Below, piece after piece: positions 48,530 through 60,507 of a DNA stretch of 64,000 bases. The DNA is taken from NCBI GenBank assembly GCA_002786065.1, contig NHNY01000018.1, positions 682,001 to 746,000 of the forward strand, given 5' to 3'. Position numbers and translations under genes: made by a program. A model generated the notes under the pieces. It was not told where the DNA came from. It ran no database searches and saw only the letters and a list, made by a program, of their open reading frames with translations. The DNA comes from Microcyclospora pomicola (lineage: Eukaryota > Ascomycota > Dothideomycetes > Capnodiales). Position 1 is the stretch's first letter, and the number at the start of each line of letters is the position of its first letter.

Positions 48530-51500
48530 TCACTCCTTGTACTGCGCACTCCCCGGTCTGGTCTGGTCCATGTTCATACGGGCTTTCTGCTGGCTCTCCT
48601 TGAAGTCCTCCCAACCTTGAGGGTCCTGCTCTTGCAGCAAGCGCAGATCGTCGTAGTTGGCGCCGAGCCTCTCCAAAGTCTTGCCCCAGCCTTCACTTGC
48701 GACACGTTTCCGAAGCTCTGTCCCGCTGATGCTCTCGAGCTTGTCGCCGAGTGCGCGGATACGCTGTTGCTCCTCGAGTTGCCAAGGAGCACGTGAGGCA
48801 CCTTGAGGTGTGGTCGTGATCGGTGAGGCCATGACTTCGCGGCGGATCTGCTGGCCAAGGCGATGGAGGTGGCCCTCTTCCCGACCAAGAGCTCGCGCTG
48901 CAAGAGACACATCGCTGTTGTGCCGTGTCATGCTGGGCTTGATATAGGCGTTCTCGTCATCGAATCCTTCATCATCCGAGAGATTGCCAGTGATATCGGT
49001 TGCTGGCGTGCCGATATTGAGGTCAATGACAGACAAGGGCAAAGACTTTTCAGTGGCATGTGATGAAACAGATGGTGTGGCTCGCGGAGAGTCCGGAGCG
49101 ATGCGTGTTTCTGGGAACTCCTCTTCAAACCGCTGAATCATGCTCGCCAGAGTCTGGTCCAAGAACATCAGGCGACGATAAGCCAGCTCATCACCAGAAG
49201 CAGATTCCTTGAGTATTGTAGGCTGCAGCTTCGTGCGAATCTTTCGTGCGCTTTCCAGCAGGTTCTTACTCATCTTCTTTGCTTTACCGATCTGCACCTC
49301 GCTCAAGCCTGCTGAAGATCCTGGACGGTCTCGAGGAGTCACACTGCCGAGGCGTGGCGAGCTAGGGACACTGCCACGGCGCAGGTCGTTTGCCTTCTCG
49401 CCGAGCACGTATTGCAGTGCCTTGACAACACCAGTGCCGCCGACGATGTAGTCTTGGTCGGGTGCCATGTCATCGTTGTCGACCTCTCCGTCGACATGGC
49501 CGACCAAATGCATCAGTACGTCTGGGACGGTTATTTGTTTTACTTGTTTTTCACCGCCATGGGGTGCTGTGAGTTTCGCTGTAGCATTAGCCGTTGGTAC
49601 ACCAGTGGCCTCTGCAATAGCAAATTGTTCCATGTTTCGCAGCGAGTATGCAACGACCTGTTTGGCGAGAGCCTTGACGACCTCACTGTTGTCTTGACTC
49701 GGTACCTGTAACTCATTAGTGTCTGCAAAATATTGCTTAGCCCGCTCGAAACTTACATCGATATCAATGCAGATCAAGGTGCTGGACACGCGGACTGCGG
49801 CCATCAGACTGGCATATAGTGCACATGCTTCCTCTTGGTTCTCTTCATCTGTTGCATTTGCAAGCGCCTTGAGCGCTGGGTTGTCCAGTATGTTGAGATG
49901 AGCTAGATTTGGCCCTTCGGGAAGGACATCGGCCAGCGCGATCGCCTGCATGGAGTTCATGCCCACGTCCATCAAATGCAGACGTTTTAACGCTTTGAGC
50001 TGGCCTATGTATCGACGTAGAAGCGAGATTGTCCCATTGTCCTTCGTACATAAATCGCGGTTATGCGAAAGGTCGATGAAACGGAAATTGGGCAGTTTAG
50101 TCAGAGCTGGGAACAACGGTTTCAAAGACGATGTATCAAGGTTGCAGCCTGCGAGACTGAGACCCCAGCAAGGCACATCCGGTCGTTCGTATAGAGCATC
50201 AGCGACAAGGTTGAGTTTCCCGCGCAAATCGTTACCGCCAATGTCGAGGCCATGGCAAACACCCGATCGCAGGTAGTGCAGGACATGATGCAGTCCCTCC
50301 TCGTCCATATGGTTTCCGGAAAGGCCGAGTCTGCTAATGCCGCAGACGATTGCTCCATCGACGACCATACGGATCTGGGCTGCGGTGAGGTTGCATTCGG
50401 ACAGAATCAATTCCTCTAGCTGCGAACCGCCCAGTCGCTCCGCCAAGCACTTGTAGAACGTGCCAGCTGCGTCGGCTTCTTGCTGTTTCCCAGATGGCAA
50501 GTTCTGCGTTGATCGGCCTGGTGTAAGTGGTGTGCTCGGTGGTAGAGTTTCAGGAAATTCGATCATTGATAGATCGATAGCTTTCAAGGACCGACACATA
50601 TATATGAACAAGCTGATGTGTTTCCATCCTTGGCGAGTAATTCTTGCGTTGTTCTTTAGGGAAAGCTTTTCGACGACACCGGTCCTCTCCTGATATATTT
50701 TGGGCGCGACGGGCTGGCGATGTCTGGGGTCATTGCCTTTCCGTTTCGTTGGTTCAGGCCTTTTTGCAGCGAGCAGGCCAGCTAATACACATCTTAGACC
50801 TTCATCATTGATGTCCGCATCCTCAAGCCGAAGGTGCTTGACGGGGACGACGGCAAGCCAATCTCCAAGCGTCACAAAGTCAGCCAATTGTAGGCGGGAC
50901 TTTGTGAGGTCTAGGACTCCTACGACACCAGGTTGATTGGGCAACGTGCAGGTCGGTGACATCAGTTGCTCAGTGATACGCTTGAGAATTGGAGTTTCTC
51001 GAAGCTGGCAGCAGCGTCGGTAAATGCGAACAGGGTCTGTGGTGGGCCTGCCTGCGCGTGTAGGCGCAGCGTTTGCCGTCAATGCAGCGGCCGTTGGCGC
51101 ATCGTAGCCGACGGAAGGTGCAGCGTCTGCTTGAGCTGCCGAATTTGCAGAATGTCGCTGATCTGAGTCCGGAGTAAGAGCCTCGTCATCGTTATCCATG
51201 CTCATCTCGACTGGTATAGAGCCATTCTCTTCGGCACGACGCTTTCGCTTCTCTTTTCTCTCCTTACGCTCCTCTTCTGATCGCTTCTTTTTCTCCTTCT
51301 TTCGGCTTGTGCCAGCAGCATCATTATGCTCGCCGTCTGTCTCGTTGTCCGCCGTCATATTGTCCTTCTCCGTAGATACTCTGGGCACAGCTTGTTCGCT
51401 CTCCTTCTCATCTTGCAATGCCTGCGGATGTTTAAGTGCTTCTCCCTCCGCCCGTTCCTTGGCCTTGAAGTCTTTCTTTATGCGCTGCCGATCCTCGTCA

Positions 51501-52573
51501 TCACTGTCTTCTCGATATCTTGGGCCTCCAGCGATTTCGACGTCGACACAGAACGACACCTTCCGAAGCTTGCTTTGGTCCATCTCCGGAACAATACATC
51601 TCTCGCGGTTCGGATCGACATTCAGAACGCGCCTCTGGCAGATACCCCGCGATCCTTGCACTCTCGGAGAGTTGCCAGTTTGAGATGCTGAAGACAATCG
51701 ACGAGTGATACTGGAGAAGAAGGACTGATCTTTTGGCTTGGCTGGGGTGTATGGTTCGGCTTCTTCAACTTCTTCGATAACCTCGCCAGGTGTGGTGGGG
51801 GGAGTCGGGCCTCTTGATAGAGGTTGCGCATTGTTCGGCTGTGCGACCGTGGGTACTGACTGCTGAGACGAAAACTTGGAACTGATGTTGTTCAGCCATG
51901 AGCTGCGACGAGGTCCGGATTTCCCATCGCTACTCAGCTTTTCGGTGCTGGTGCGATTCAGAAGGCTTGGTCTTTTGGTATGTCCTTTGGCTGGTTGTGC
52001 TGGGACCGGCGCAATCGGTGTGGAAGGTGTGGTCTTCTCTGCGACAGGCGTCGGCGGCGTTACGTGCGCTTGGGGTGTGGTTGGTTGATGATCCGACGGG
52101 GGTTGAATCGCAGGAGCGGCGGATGTGATGTTACCGGATCGTTGCGAGGCATGGCGACGGTGATCTTTGCTGCTTTCTTTGCGCGAAGTCAGTCTTTGAT
52201 TCTGACAAACCCAGCATCCTCTGAACTCCAGCGTAGTTCACGTACCCTTGTTGGGGTGATGCAGCCACGAAACATCAACACCGTGCACTTCTTCCATCTT
52301 TCTTTGCTCCGGTCGTCCGGATGCGCTCGGTGATGTGTTGGACCCCACGTCTCTCTGACTGAAGTAGTCACCTTGTCGTCGTCTCCATTTTGCTGATGAG
52401 CCGGAAAACACAAGCTGGGCTACGCTTTCGTTCGCGGTGGTGGGTGTGGTTTGATTGTGATCCCGCCCGTGGTGGACCAGAACGCATCCATCTGCACGCG
52501 AGCAGGGTGAGGTAATGCAATTGTCCCGCGGACTAGCCAGCGTCTTCCCGGCTACATCATTGGCGGCGTCCAT
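48530..52573 (-). CDS. leucine-rich-repeat (RNI-type) protein with possible PP1-docking motif
   Basis: Proposed exons 52573-52246, 52176-49757 and 49705-48530 give about 1,307 residues. The frame is the same throughout. A TGA at 52238-52240 must be spliced out by the first intron; its donor GGTACG is good but the AAAG acceptor is unusual. The second intron (51 bases) lies inside the open frame and is called from GTAAGT/TTACAG ends and its CACTAATG word. The N-terminal third is disordered with KVSF (from SKLRKVSFCVDVEIA), an RVxF-type PP1-docking motif, then a Lys/Glu-rich stretch. A ribonuclease-inhibitor-like LRR solenoid follows (VVGVLDLTKSRLQL, VKHLRLEDADINDEGL, LEELILSECNLTAAQI, ISRLGLSGNHMDEEGLHHVL, FRFIDLSHNRD), then a helical disordered tail. 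Architecture resembles PPP1R37-like LRR proteins, a tentative comparison. Confidence 0.8.
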
Positions 52574-54359
52574 CCGAGCAGAGGGGTCCGTAAATCAACT
52601 TGGGTTGGAGGTACTTGGACGACACGACCACGAAGTATAGAGCAGACATTGAGACTGACAGCGATCCTTGGAATAGGCCTCACTGGACACGCTTGCTCGA
52701 TCTACGTGATCTGCGGAGCCGATAGACGTCGGACTACTGTACAAAGCCTGCTGCAACGGTCATGAAACCCAAATTCCCGAGCAAAGGACGCATAAGCACA
52801 AATCACGGATCTAGATTACGAGGCTAGGATCAAGCAGTTCTTCCCACCTTGGGAAGAGTTTCGAGATTAATGCAGATGTGTACAAAATCCTCCTACTGAG
52901 GCTGCCAACCCTGACCTTTCTGGTATGCAGCTGTGATTTACTTTCAAGACAAGTGAAGAGAGTGCAGCGTGGCTTATCAGCACAGCGCAATCTCAGCGTT
53001 CTGGTCGAAATGACAGGTGCTATATTCTCCGGCAATGCAAGGATGCGACTGATCCCCTGGAGTTCATCTTGATACCATTTGTCAATTGCTCAGCCTCGAT
53101 GGCAGCTGTAGGATTAGTATCAGCAAGGCTGAGGTTGAGGTCCTCAGCTTCGACCCATGCACAGCAGAGAATCCTTGCCACCGTGCTTACATACCGGTTC
53201 GCCATCAGCACCTACGATGCGCAGGTCGTGATCCCTGGGGCCATTCCGATTCTCCGCGTGTATAGCTTCGATTGATGTGCATGCGATACTCTTGGTGCTG
53301 TAGTACAAGTCTCGACTTAATGGTACGATCTGAGCGTCTTTGCACGTACTGTATCTGGCACTGCTACTCCATATCCTCGTAGGGACAGCGCCATCCACAG
53401 ACCGTGCTATTTCTAATTACAAGAATTGGGTGTGGTAGATACAGCTCTGTTGGATGCGTGGTTGTGACGTTGTGCATCTCTCTTCACCGCATGGTAGCCT
53501 TTGCACTGCCTACGCAAAGTGGAAGACTCTAAATTATAGCCACCAGAGAATGTCGAAAGATTAGGTATTCGTCTTCACCTATGGTGTGATGGCGTGGTGG
53601 AGTGGCCGTCTTCCCGACTACATATAACTGATCATCGAGCTCGTTTACAGATCCTCATGATTTAGGGTTGTGTAAGACAGATCCTATCAACATTTGCTCA
53701 GCGTATGTGCATTGTAGGCACCTTTATCTACCCGCTCAACACAGAATCTAGTGAGGACAGCAAGTAGAGGATTAAGCAGTGGTACCGTGAGGTACAGCAG
53801 TGTGCGGTAAGCGGCAAGCGTCGAGCGACGTAAGGTCAACTTTTTGGACCTCTGAATCAGAAGACGTTGTGTGATTCGAAGTCGTTATATCGGAGACGGC
53901 GAAGGGGCAGCCAGACGGAGCGTGAACCGACCTTTGTTGCAGAGGAGAAGTATCGGTGATGAGCCTATGTTACCACCTGGGCTAATGATGACCGGAACTT
54001 CCGACATATCGTTGGTCCAGATATCATCGATTGGTCATGAAGCAGGTCAAAACGCTTCACTTCCTGCCTCACTGGGCGTATATGAAAAGTCCAACCCTGT
54101 ACCTAAATCAGGCCTGTGGAACTCACTCAATTGCAGCCGCAGCCGAGACATCGAGTCCTCTACATGAGCATGAGTGAGGTGGGCTTCACAGGGTAGCGAA
54201 ATGTGAGCAACGGCATAGAGCCTTAAATGAGTGTGCGGCGCTGTGCACGATGATTTTGATGAACCGTCACGGGGATCGATCATGCAGTATGCTGCAGCTA
54301 AAATCGAAACACATCTCTCACTGTCGATTCTACCACTGTCAACATGTAATAGCACAACA
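52574..54359. other. 1.8-kb intergenic region, no gene seen
   Basis: Divergent promoter region of the LRR and NYN genes. Only short frames on both strands, none with recognisable features. Confidence 0.5.
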
Positions 54360-55252
54360 ATGAAGACGAATAGCACTGGAGATCACCTCGCTGTGCTGAT
54401 CGATGCCGACAATGTCTCCTCCAAAGTCATCACAGGTCTACTGACTGAAGTGGCCAACTATGGCACGGCCAGCGTGAAGCGCATCTACGGAGACTGGACA
54501 AATCCCAACATGAAGAGCTGGAGGGAGTGTCTCCTCGAGCACTCGATCGTTCCCATTCAGCAATTCGCTTACACGACCGGCAAGAATGCTACGGATGGCG
54601 CGATGATCATCGATGCCATGGATCTGCTCTACACCGCCCGCTTCACCAGCTTTTGTCTTGTATCGAGTGACAGCGACTTTACACGTCTCGCAGCCAGGAC
54701 CCCGAGCAAGGTGTGTCGGTCTACGGCTTTGGGCACCGGAAGACCACGCACAGAGCTTTTGTCGCCGCCTGCAATGAGTTTGTCTACTTCGATGCCCTGC
54801 CCGGACAAGCAGACGATACACAGGAAGTAACAGCACCGCCCCCGCCGAGTCCTGCGAAGGCATCAGCCAGCAATGCCTCGATCCTTTCTGGAGGGGCGGC
54901 CTTACTTCATTCCCCTCCTACTGGTCCTCGAGCGCTGCAGCAGTTGCAGCCACTGGCTTCACCGTCTTATTCGCAGCATGCAACCGGTGTCGAGCCAAAG
55001 CCACGGCCTCTCCATCCGGCAGTGCTCGAAGCGCTGCGGAACGCCATCAACAACACCGCCTACCACGAAGAAGACCATGTAAATCTCGCGGACATCGGCC
55101 ATTACCTGGTTCAGATCTCTCCGGACTTCAAGGCGCGCAACTATGGCTTTCCCCGGCTGCTCGACTTTGTGTTAGCGTCGGTCATGGTCCAGTACAAGAT
55201 GAAGCCTACAGACAGTGGATCGCCGATTGCCCTGGTGCGTCTCAAAAAGTGA
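54360..55252 (+). CDS. NYN-domain / OST-HTH (LabA-like) protein with an apparent frameshift
   Basis: From ATG 54360 the first frame encodes a NYN (PIN-like ribonuclease) domain: LAVLIDADNVSSKV with the metal-binding Asp residues, VKRIYGDWTNPNMKSW, GKNATDGAMIIDAMDLLY and FCLVSSDSDFTRLAAR. There it loses homology, while the next frame supplies the expected continuation EQGVSVYGFGHRKTTHRAFVAACNEFVY from about 54706. The change falls within 54694-54705 and equals one missing base; no intron fits in so short a space. The second frame goes on through a Pro/Ser linker to a C-terminal OST-HTH (LOTUS) RNA-binding domain (LHPAVLEALRNAI to MVQYKMKP) and stops at 55252. The intact form would be about 297 residues and probably acts on RNA. 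The break may be a sequence error, a strain mutation or decay. Confidence 0.7.
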
Positions 55253-57066
55253 ATGGAACTCAATTGCGTCATGCGTGGTTCTCTTATGGCTGTGTTGTTT
55301 CTTCCATGTCGCTTTAGACGGCCCCGACGGTCATGTCGACGTGGCACTCCGGGCAGCTGGTGCAGGATGGCGGCCTCGGAAGACGCTGCATGCAATAGTA
55401 CAGCTGCCACCTACGAGTCTTCGTTATTGTCCTGCAGCAAGCTACTGGATGGGAGTTCTCCTGACTTCTGTGAAACTGGGTCCCTGATCTACATAGACTG
55501 AAACAACACGAGCGTCATGGCGTGGAATCGTTCATTTTGCATCCACGGTTTGCAGTCGATCACCGACAGTACGCGATGTTCTCGTCGCTGACGACAACAA
55601 CTTTGCTCTGCAATCCTTGCTTTCACACGATCGCGATCAGCTCAACGGAACCCAGGGAGGGCCAGCTCAATTGGTTGGCAGCGTACAATGTCTGCAGCAA
55701 GGTGTGACGTGGCAGCTGCACACGTGTGTGTCCGTCACGACTTCGGCGAATGGAGATCGTCGGCGGCCTCTCGCATGATGCAGCTAGGGGAACAAGGCAC
55801 AAAAAGTAAGCGCTGCACTGTGCCCCGCCCTTACTAACCACTCCTCCTCCCCGTCGCTCCATATCTATCTGTGTCCCCAAACCTTTTCCTCCTTCTCCCT
55901 CCTACTTCCTTCACGCCCAACTGTCTACCGTTGTTGCTACCCAATCTTCATTTGACTTCTTCATCCTCATCTTCCTCTGCCAGCTACTTGCCAGTGCCAT
56001 ACCTCAGGAGAACCCCCGTTGGATCCAACACCTGCCGTGGTCTATCAACGCTGAACCCCTCCCCGGCCTCCATTCCTAGGATTGGATATCCCTGCTACTT
56101 GGAAGTGTGCTTTCTGTTTTATACTTCCGTAGACTTCCATTTTTCCTGGACTGGACCACCCGGACGAACCTATTCAGGATGACCTATCGCACCCGCGCAG
56201 AGGACTCGGCCGTCAGGTACTACTTTTTCTTCATCTTCTACTTTTCATCTTCAGCCATGTTGCGCATTGAGAGCGGGCTTGGCCCCGTTCTTATTTGCTT
56301 TCCCCGCGTTTGAGATTTGCCCTTTTCAGCAACCTGCTATTGCGGTGCATGAGGTTTGTAAAACGGTCGATTCTCCCGGTCCGCTGCTACTTGCCACTAC
56401 CACCATCGGACGACAGGCTCCAACCCTCTCCTCGACCATGGATCGTAATGGTACGACGTGAGGTGTCGAGTGCTTACGTCCGTTTGCACTCTTCGATTTT
56501 CTGGTGTAGACTCGATGACGCTGAAGCGTTGAGCTTCTTGATCTATATGCAAGATTAGCCTCGCTCGGCGTTTCCGCCTTGGAATTGCACGCTGCCAATA
56601 TGCACATCCGTGCTTTGAGGGATATGATTTGGACCAAGCCATGCCTGGCGATGACAGCCTTACTTGGAGGCAACTCAACCTGGATGTCCAGTGGCGAATC
56701 GAACCATACAACTCCATTGGAAGGCTTCTCAACCCGTCAGATCTCATGCCGCACCTCCTACGGTCCTGCCATGCTTGCTCAACTACTCCGGCCGATCTGC
56801 TGTCACGCTACTGACTCTCCCGACTTGCTGTGCTCATGCTTCTGGTGATGTTTATCCACACCAATATACCTGGATCTTTGCTCACCCAACTTTGGAATCA
56901 CGAAGCGCTCCACCCTGAACAACTATCTGGTCTAACTGTCCTACCTTGGTTCACGCTGCATCTGGCCTGCTGCATCCCTTGACTGATTTATTTACACTGT
57001 TCTACTCTATCTTGCGACTTGTCTTTGGTTCTTCATGTCCACAGTGACAGTAAACACACTAACAAA
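55253..57066. other. intergenic and long leader of the C2H2 gene
   Basis: No separate protein gene is recognised. A CT-rich core promoter lies at 55840-55920. The 1.1 kb to the start codon is probably leader, perhaps with an intron and upstream short frames (see findings). Confidence 0.5.
55840..55920 (+). promoter_or_regulatory. CT-rich core promoter of the C2H2 regulator gene
   Basis: A dense pyrimidine tract (CTCCTCCTCCCC, TTTTCCTCCTTCTCCCTCC) marks the likely transcription start, about 1.15 kb before the ATG at 57067. Confidence 0.4.
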
Positions 57067-59103
57067 ATGGTGTGCAGTGGAGATTCGTCTCACTACCTCA
57101 AAAGTGGATCCTGTTTCTTTTCCCAACCTTCGGAAATTGGCCACTGGTGCGAATCTGTCCCCTTTGAGAACTTCCCACCCACCCCACCGGACACGGCTTC
57201 AGAGTGTGCCAACTCTGATTGCCTGGATATGAACCCATCATGGATGTCCTCAATGTCGGAGGAAGCTTGGATTTTGGACCCCACCATGGATCAGAACACG
57301 GCCCAGCCAATACCAGCCCAGGATCTGTCTACCATGGATGCCTCTTCATGGTTTGATGCTGCCGACGGATCTGTAGACTTGGGTTTGTCGCCCGTTCTGA
57401 GCTCTGAAAGCCAGACTGCGCACAGCCTGTATGCCTTCCATGAGTCCGATGTTGCTACCTTGCCACCCAACCTGGACCTATCCTTTGTTTCCGAGCCAGC
57501 CTGGAACTATAATTGCCCCGATGGATCGGACCTATATTATCCCATGCAGCCCGTTGGATACTTTCCCCACCAGCCTACCATGTCCGGACGTTCTCCAGTA
57601 GAGAACATGCAGTACCCGGTCGTCCCTCAGCCCGAGATGCCGGAGAGCCACCAGCCGGTGTACGCTCCCCAGAGTGCTCAATCCACGTATGCCCGAGGAC
57701 CACAATCCAGTGACTTGGTTGCTGCTCCACGCAGAGTTCTGTTGCCCCGGACACAGGCGCCTCCAGCTGTTACCAGTCAGCAAGGCCAGCATCCACCTAT
57801 GCTCCGGAGACAAATGCCCACCTTGCAGGTCCACCAGCCCCAAGTGGCTGCAGTAAGTAGCATGCCCACTCAATCCAGAGGAGTTCCGGCCAATGTACCA
57901 ATCTCGTCCCGCGGTTCTGCATCTGCTTCATCCGTCTCGTCGAGCACATTCCCTGGTCACAGTCAAGCCCCCTCATCTGGACAGAGTGTGTTCCCGCACG
58001 GACGTAGCACGGGGACTAACATCTATCTGGAGCCACATACCGAGGATCTGGGTGCTTTCTTCCACTTCGGCAGCGCGGACAACCACTTGTCACCGAGAGC
58101 TACGAGGTCAGCACAATGTCTGCGAACGGTCTGAATGTTTTACTGACGTACAAAATAGCTATGTGACCGAGCATTCAAGGACTGTAGATCATTCTGCTAC
58201 TCCCTCCACTCAGGACTTGGAGTCCAAAATTGCAGCCGCATCTGGAGACGCCGATGAGGGCAGGCACAGGAACCATCCACTCTATAGTAAGGGGCCAGAC
58301 AAGGACGGGCTGTATCGTTGCCCCTACCAGGGTGAGCCGAGCTGCCAGCACCAGCCAACCAAGCTTAAATGCAACTATGAGTACGATAGCATTCCCAACA
58401 CCGTCCTGTTCCGAGACCTGTCTACTGACGCACAGTTTTTCTCAACAGTAAATTCATCGATTCCCACATCAAGCCTTTCCGCTGCAAGATTGAGTCGTGT
58501 TCGAAGCAGGAGTTCTCTTCCACCGCATGCCTCCTCAGGCACGAGCGCGAAGCCCACGGCATGCACGGTCACGGCGACCGCCCCCATCTCTGTCTGTACC
58601 AAGGATGCGAGCGTGGCCAATCCGGCAATGGCTTTCCGAGGAGATACAACCTGTATGATCATATGAGACGAGTTCACGACCACCCGGCGACCGTGTCGGA
58701 GAAATTGAAGAGCTCTGAAGCTGCTGAGCCGAAGAAACCCACCGGCCGGAAGCGCAAGGCTGTCAGTCCCACTGTGGACTTGCCTGTTGCGCGCCGTGTC
58801 AAGAGCGCGAACGCATTCCAGCAGCACGTGCTGGCTGATGCACAGCCGAAATTCCACGGCCTTCCGGCCCAACACGCCACCGCCCCTAGGTATCAGTCGA
58901 CACAGCCGATGCCGCTGAGCGAAACGCATCACAACCAAGACCTGCGCTACGCCCAATGGGAACGTCAGCGAGACCTTTTGGCCCAGAAGATGAACGATGT
59001 GCATTCGCCGGCTGACATCGCACGCGTCAGCGCCGATTTGCAAGAGCTTAGCAGAAGGTACTCTGAAGAGTTCGCACCGAAGGAGGAGCATTTCCGGAGA
59101 TGA
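57067..59103 (+). CDS. C2H2 zinc-finger transcription factor
   Basis: Three exons (57067-58106, 58159-58380, 58449-59103) give about 638 residues. The first about 350 residues are disordered and rich in Ser, Pro, Gln and Met with acidic patches, typical of an activation region. A Cys-rich block follows: YRCPYQGEPSCQHQPTKLKC, then FRCKIESC...CLLRHEREAH and HLCLYQGCERG...RYNLYDHMRRVH, two C2H2 fingers with long internal loops. After these come a basic RKRK segment (TGRKRKAVS) that could be a nuclear localisation signal and a C-terminal helix (WERQRDLLAQKMNDVHS). The second intron lies exactly between CNY and DKFIDSHIKPF. The specific regulator family and targets are not recognised. The N-terminus may be longer through an upstream exon. 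Confidence 0.88.
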
Positions 59104-60507
59104 AGATGTGCATGAAAGGTGCCTTCCAACTCATACCGAATGTATGGTCACGTCTGCAGTCCATTGTGCTCATATGACCATGACATCTACCGCCGGACTC
59201 AATGCTGAGCTCTCTCACACCATCTGGTCGTGATATCATCCATCCACGGCCAAAGAGAAAGCTGGCCAGAGCCATGTCTACCGCGCGAGGACGTGTCAAG
59301 GTCCCTGCGATCTTGCCGGCGCATGTCGCTGATCCTCGCTGCTGGACTTCTGGCCACAGCTCTTGCATGCCAAGCTTTGCCAGCCGGACATTTCCAGGGA
59401 CAAGGTTGCTCTGCGGATCGTACGCGCTACGGCTGCGAGCATCAAAACCACGTCTTCCCTTCGTCCGGAACAGGTCGTCCGACACCAGCATGCCTTCCAG
59501 CTGGCTGTGCTGTCTCATCTCCTGCCGCCGAAGATGATCGATCCCAGGAAGAGTAGATCAGCTTTGTCGGAAACGTGGTCCGACCGCGATGCATATGCGA
59601 TCGTCAGCCTGATCTCCGGTGTGATCAGTAGCCACAAAGCTCTATGCTCCTTTGGCCCACCAAAATACCTTCCCAGTCCTGGTCAAAGTGACTGAGCTGT
59701 GCCATGGTGTACTTCCTGCAAGGACACGTCCAGGACACCAGGCTTGTCACAGCTTGATTCTCTTCTTTCTGCGGATGCGTGCTTCGCAATGTGCTTTGCT
59801 TCGTGCCCGCGTCGCATTTGGTTATTATTGCATCTGCGATGCGTTGGCGCTTACATATCTGGAAACATGACCTTTACTGTGGAGGACATGTTCAGGAAAC
59901 TTGAGGAGCGAGAGAGATTTTTGCTTGCCTCAAGGATTGATTTGACGTGTTATAGCAATTGTTATACAGCTTCTACTTGATATCTATGATTCCCCGTCGC
60001 TTTTGCTGTCTCCATCCCTTCCTACTTGACTCCCAACATTTCCCTCCTTCCTTACTAACTCTCTATTGGTATTGATCGATCGCAACCTTACTATGTAACC
60101 GCGATCTTTCCTCCAATGCAGCGTGTTCTTGCAGCAGCTTTGCCTGTATAGTTTAGGCAAGACGTGCTCTTGTACTGCAGAATTAGTGCTTGGTCCAAAG
60201 TCCTGTCGTTACTACAGCATACAAGAAGCGATCGTCGTCGCTACGGAAGTGTGTGAAAGTCGGAGTGCGAGTGAGATGATTCTGGATGTATATTTGAGGC
60301 AATGGTCGTGCAAGAGTGGCGATGCCGCGTTGTTTCCCTGACTCTTAAGACACAGCCCGGAGCGGATGTATATGTATATACAATGGATCGAGTTATGTAC
60401 ACCGTCCGATGCGCATGAGTCCAACCTGAACGCCAGCGCTTCAACAATCTAGAGAATCACAGAACATAAGAGGAGTTTGACACACCCAGCCATAACCTTA
60501 CGCTTTT
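59104..60507. other. intergenic between convergent genes, no gene seen
   Basis: 3' flanks of the C2H2 and TetX-like genes. Overlapping short frames on both strands have no domain. Confidence 0.5.

Noticed and set aside
58375-59091. Minus-strand frame of 238 codons
   Set aside because: It is antisense to the zinc-finger exon; the Cys/His motifs are read only on the plus strand.
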